Under the pieces are notes generated by a model, which had not been told where the DNA came from, made no database searches, and was given only the letters and a program-made list of their open reading frames with translations. Below, in pieces: positions 6,484 through 6,675 of a stretch of 6,675 nucleotides of DNA. The stretch spans positions 1 to 6,675 of the forward strand of contig JBBIRM010000160.1 of assembly GCA_037441765.1 (NCBI GenBank), given 5' to 3'. The position numbers and the translations under genes were made by a program. This stretch comes from JBBIRM01 sp037441765 (GTDB taxonomy: Bacteria > Desulfobacterota > BSN033 > UBA1163). Positions within the stretch are counted from its first letter, which is position 1; every line of letters starts with the position of its first letter.

Positions 6484-6502
6484 GCGCCAAGAAATAAGGC
6501 GC
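6484..6502. other. Small GC-rich dyad in the ligase leader
   Basis: gcgcc (6484-6488) and ggcgc (6498-6502) form a 5-bp inverted repeat around a 9-nt A-rich loop, 62-80 nt upstream of the preferred ligase start. The same stretch also reads as a near-direct repeat (agcgccaagaa and ggcgcaaagaa). It may be a leader hairpin or a relic of an interspersed repeat; no T-tract follows on the minus strand. Confidence 0.3.
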
Positions 6503-6594
6503 AAAGAATTTTTCATTTTAAATACATATAATCTGTGTAACTCTTCATCACGGAGCGTCACCCACGAACAATGAAAATCTCGCTTTACAATTAT

Positions 6595-6618
6595 CCCCCC
6601 TCACCCTCCCCTCTCCCC
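6595..6618 (-). other. G-quadruplex-type motif upstream of the ligase
   Basis: On the minus strand four G-tracts of 4, 4, 3 and 6 residues are separated by loops of 3, 1 and 3 nt (AGA, A, TGA). This satisfies the usual G3+N1-7 quadruplex pattern. It lies about 170-200 nt upstream of the ligase start, possibly in its promoter or leader, and directly beside the right copy of the inverted repeat. Confidence 0.5.
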
Positions 6619-6622
6619 AATG

Positions 6623-6638
6623 AGACTGTGTCATAATT
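6623..6638 (+). repeat. Right copy of the 16-bp inverted repeat bracketing the gene cluster
   Basis: agactgtgtcataatt is the reverse complement of the left copy at 273-288 with one mismatch. It lies about 200 bp upstream of the ligase start, next to the G-rich tract. Beyond it the sequence is AT-rich (6649-6675), with no recognisable gene before the window ends. Confidence 0.5.
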
Positions 6639-6675
6639 AGGGGTGGGAAAAAATTTTTTAGTATGAACAATAAAA

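Noticed and set aside
1..6675. CRISPR array, tRNA, rRNA or transposase gene
   Set aside because: No regularly spaced direct repeats, no cloverleaf or rRNA-like stretch, and no transposase motifs were found on either strand.

Overview
The window holds five genes, all on the minus strand, that form a compact anaerobic aromatic-acid module. In transcription order (right to left) they are: an AMP-forming acyl/aryl-CoA ligase, a small BadF/BcrA-type ATPase (275 aa), two different 2-hydroxyacyl-CoA dehydratase D-component-like iron-sulfur subunits (386 and 467 aa), and a second small BadF/BcrA-type ATPase (280 aa). Two distinct D-component-like subunits plus two distinct small activator ATPases is the composition of a class I, ATP-dependent benzoyl-CoA reductase. 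The subunit sizes fit the Bzd type (BzdN about 380 aa, BzdO about 450 aa, two ATPases near 280-300 aa) better than the Bcr/Bad type, where one ATPase is much larger.

Organism: base composition is moderate with no strong GC bias. Gene content (ATP-driven dearomatisation, oxygen-labile Fe-S enzymes) and the sequence style suggest a strict or facultative anaerobe, plausibly a sulfate-reducing or syntrophic deltaproteobacterium (Desulfobacterota). That is an inference; no rRNA or marker gene is present.

Layout: 1-286 has no convincing gene but carries two REP-like hairpins (175-195 and 227-247). A 16-bp sequence at 273-288 recurs inverted at 6623-6638 beyond the other end of the cluster. 287-1129 is the 280-aa ATPase (TTG start), 1190-2593 the 467-aa subunit, 2668-3828 the 386-aa subunit, and 3825-4652 the 275-aa ATPase, joined to the 386-aa subunit by an ATGA overlap. 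4653-4838 holds a strong minus-strand rho-independent terminator, then an 8-bp dyad and candidate promoters. 4839-6422 is the ligase. 6423-6675 is its leader, with a G-rich quadruplex-type motif and a small hairpin.

How it works together (inference from family knowledge): the ligase makes an aryl- or acyl-CoA using ATP. The two ATPases form a heterodimer holding one bridging [4Fe-4S] cluster and couple ATP hydrolysis to low-potential electron transfer. The N/O-like pair accepts the electrons and reduces the aromatic ring. The ferredoxin donor and the downstream dienoyl-CoA hydratase, dehydrogenase and ring hydrolase are not in this window. Most notable are the P-N-O-Q gene order (ATPase genes flanking the catalytic pair), the strong asymmetry between the two ATPases in a nucleotide-binding motif, the terminator splitting ligase from reductase, and the inverted repeat bracketing the whole module.
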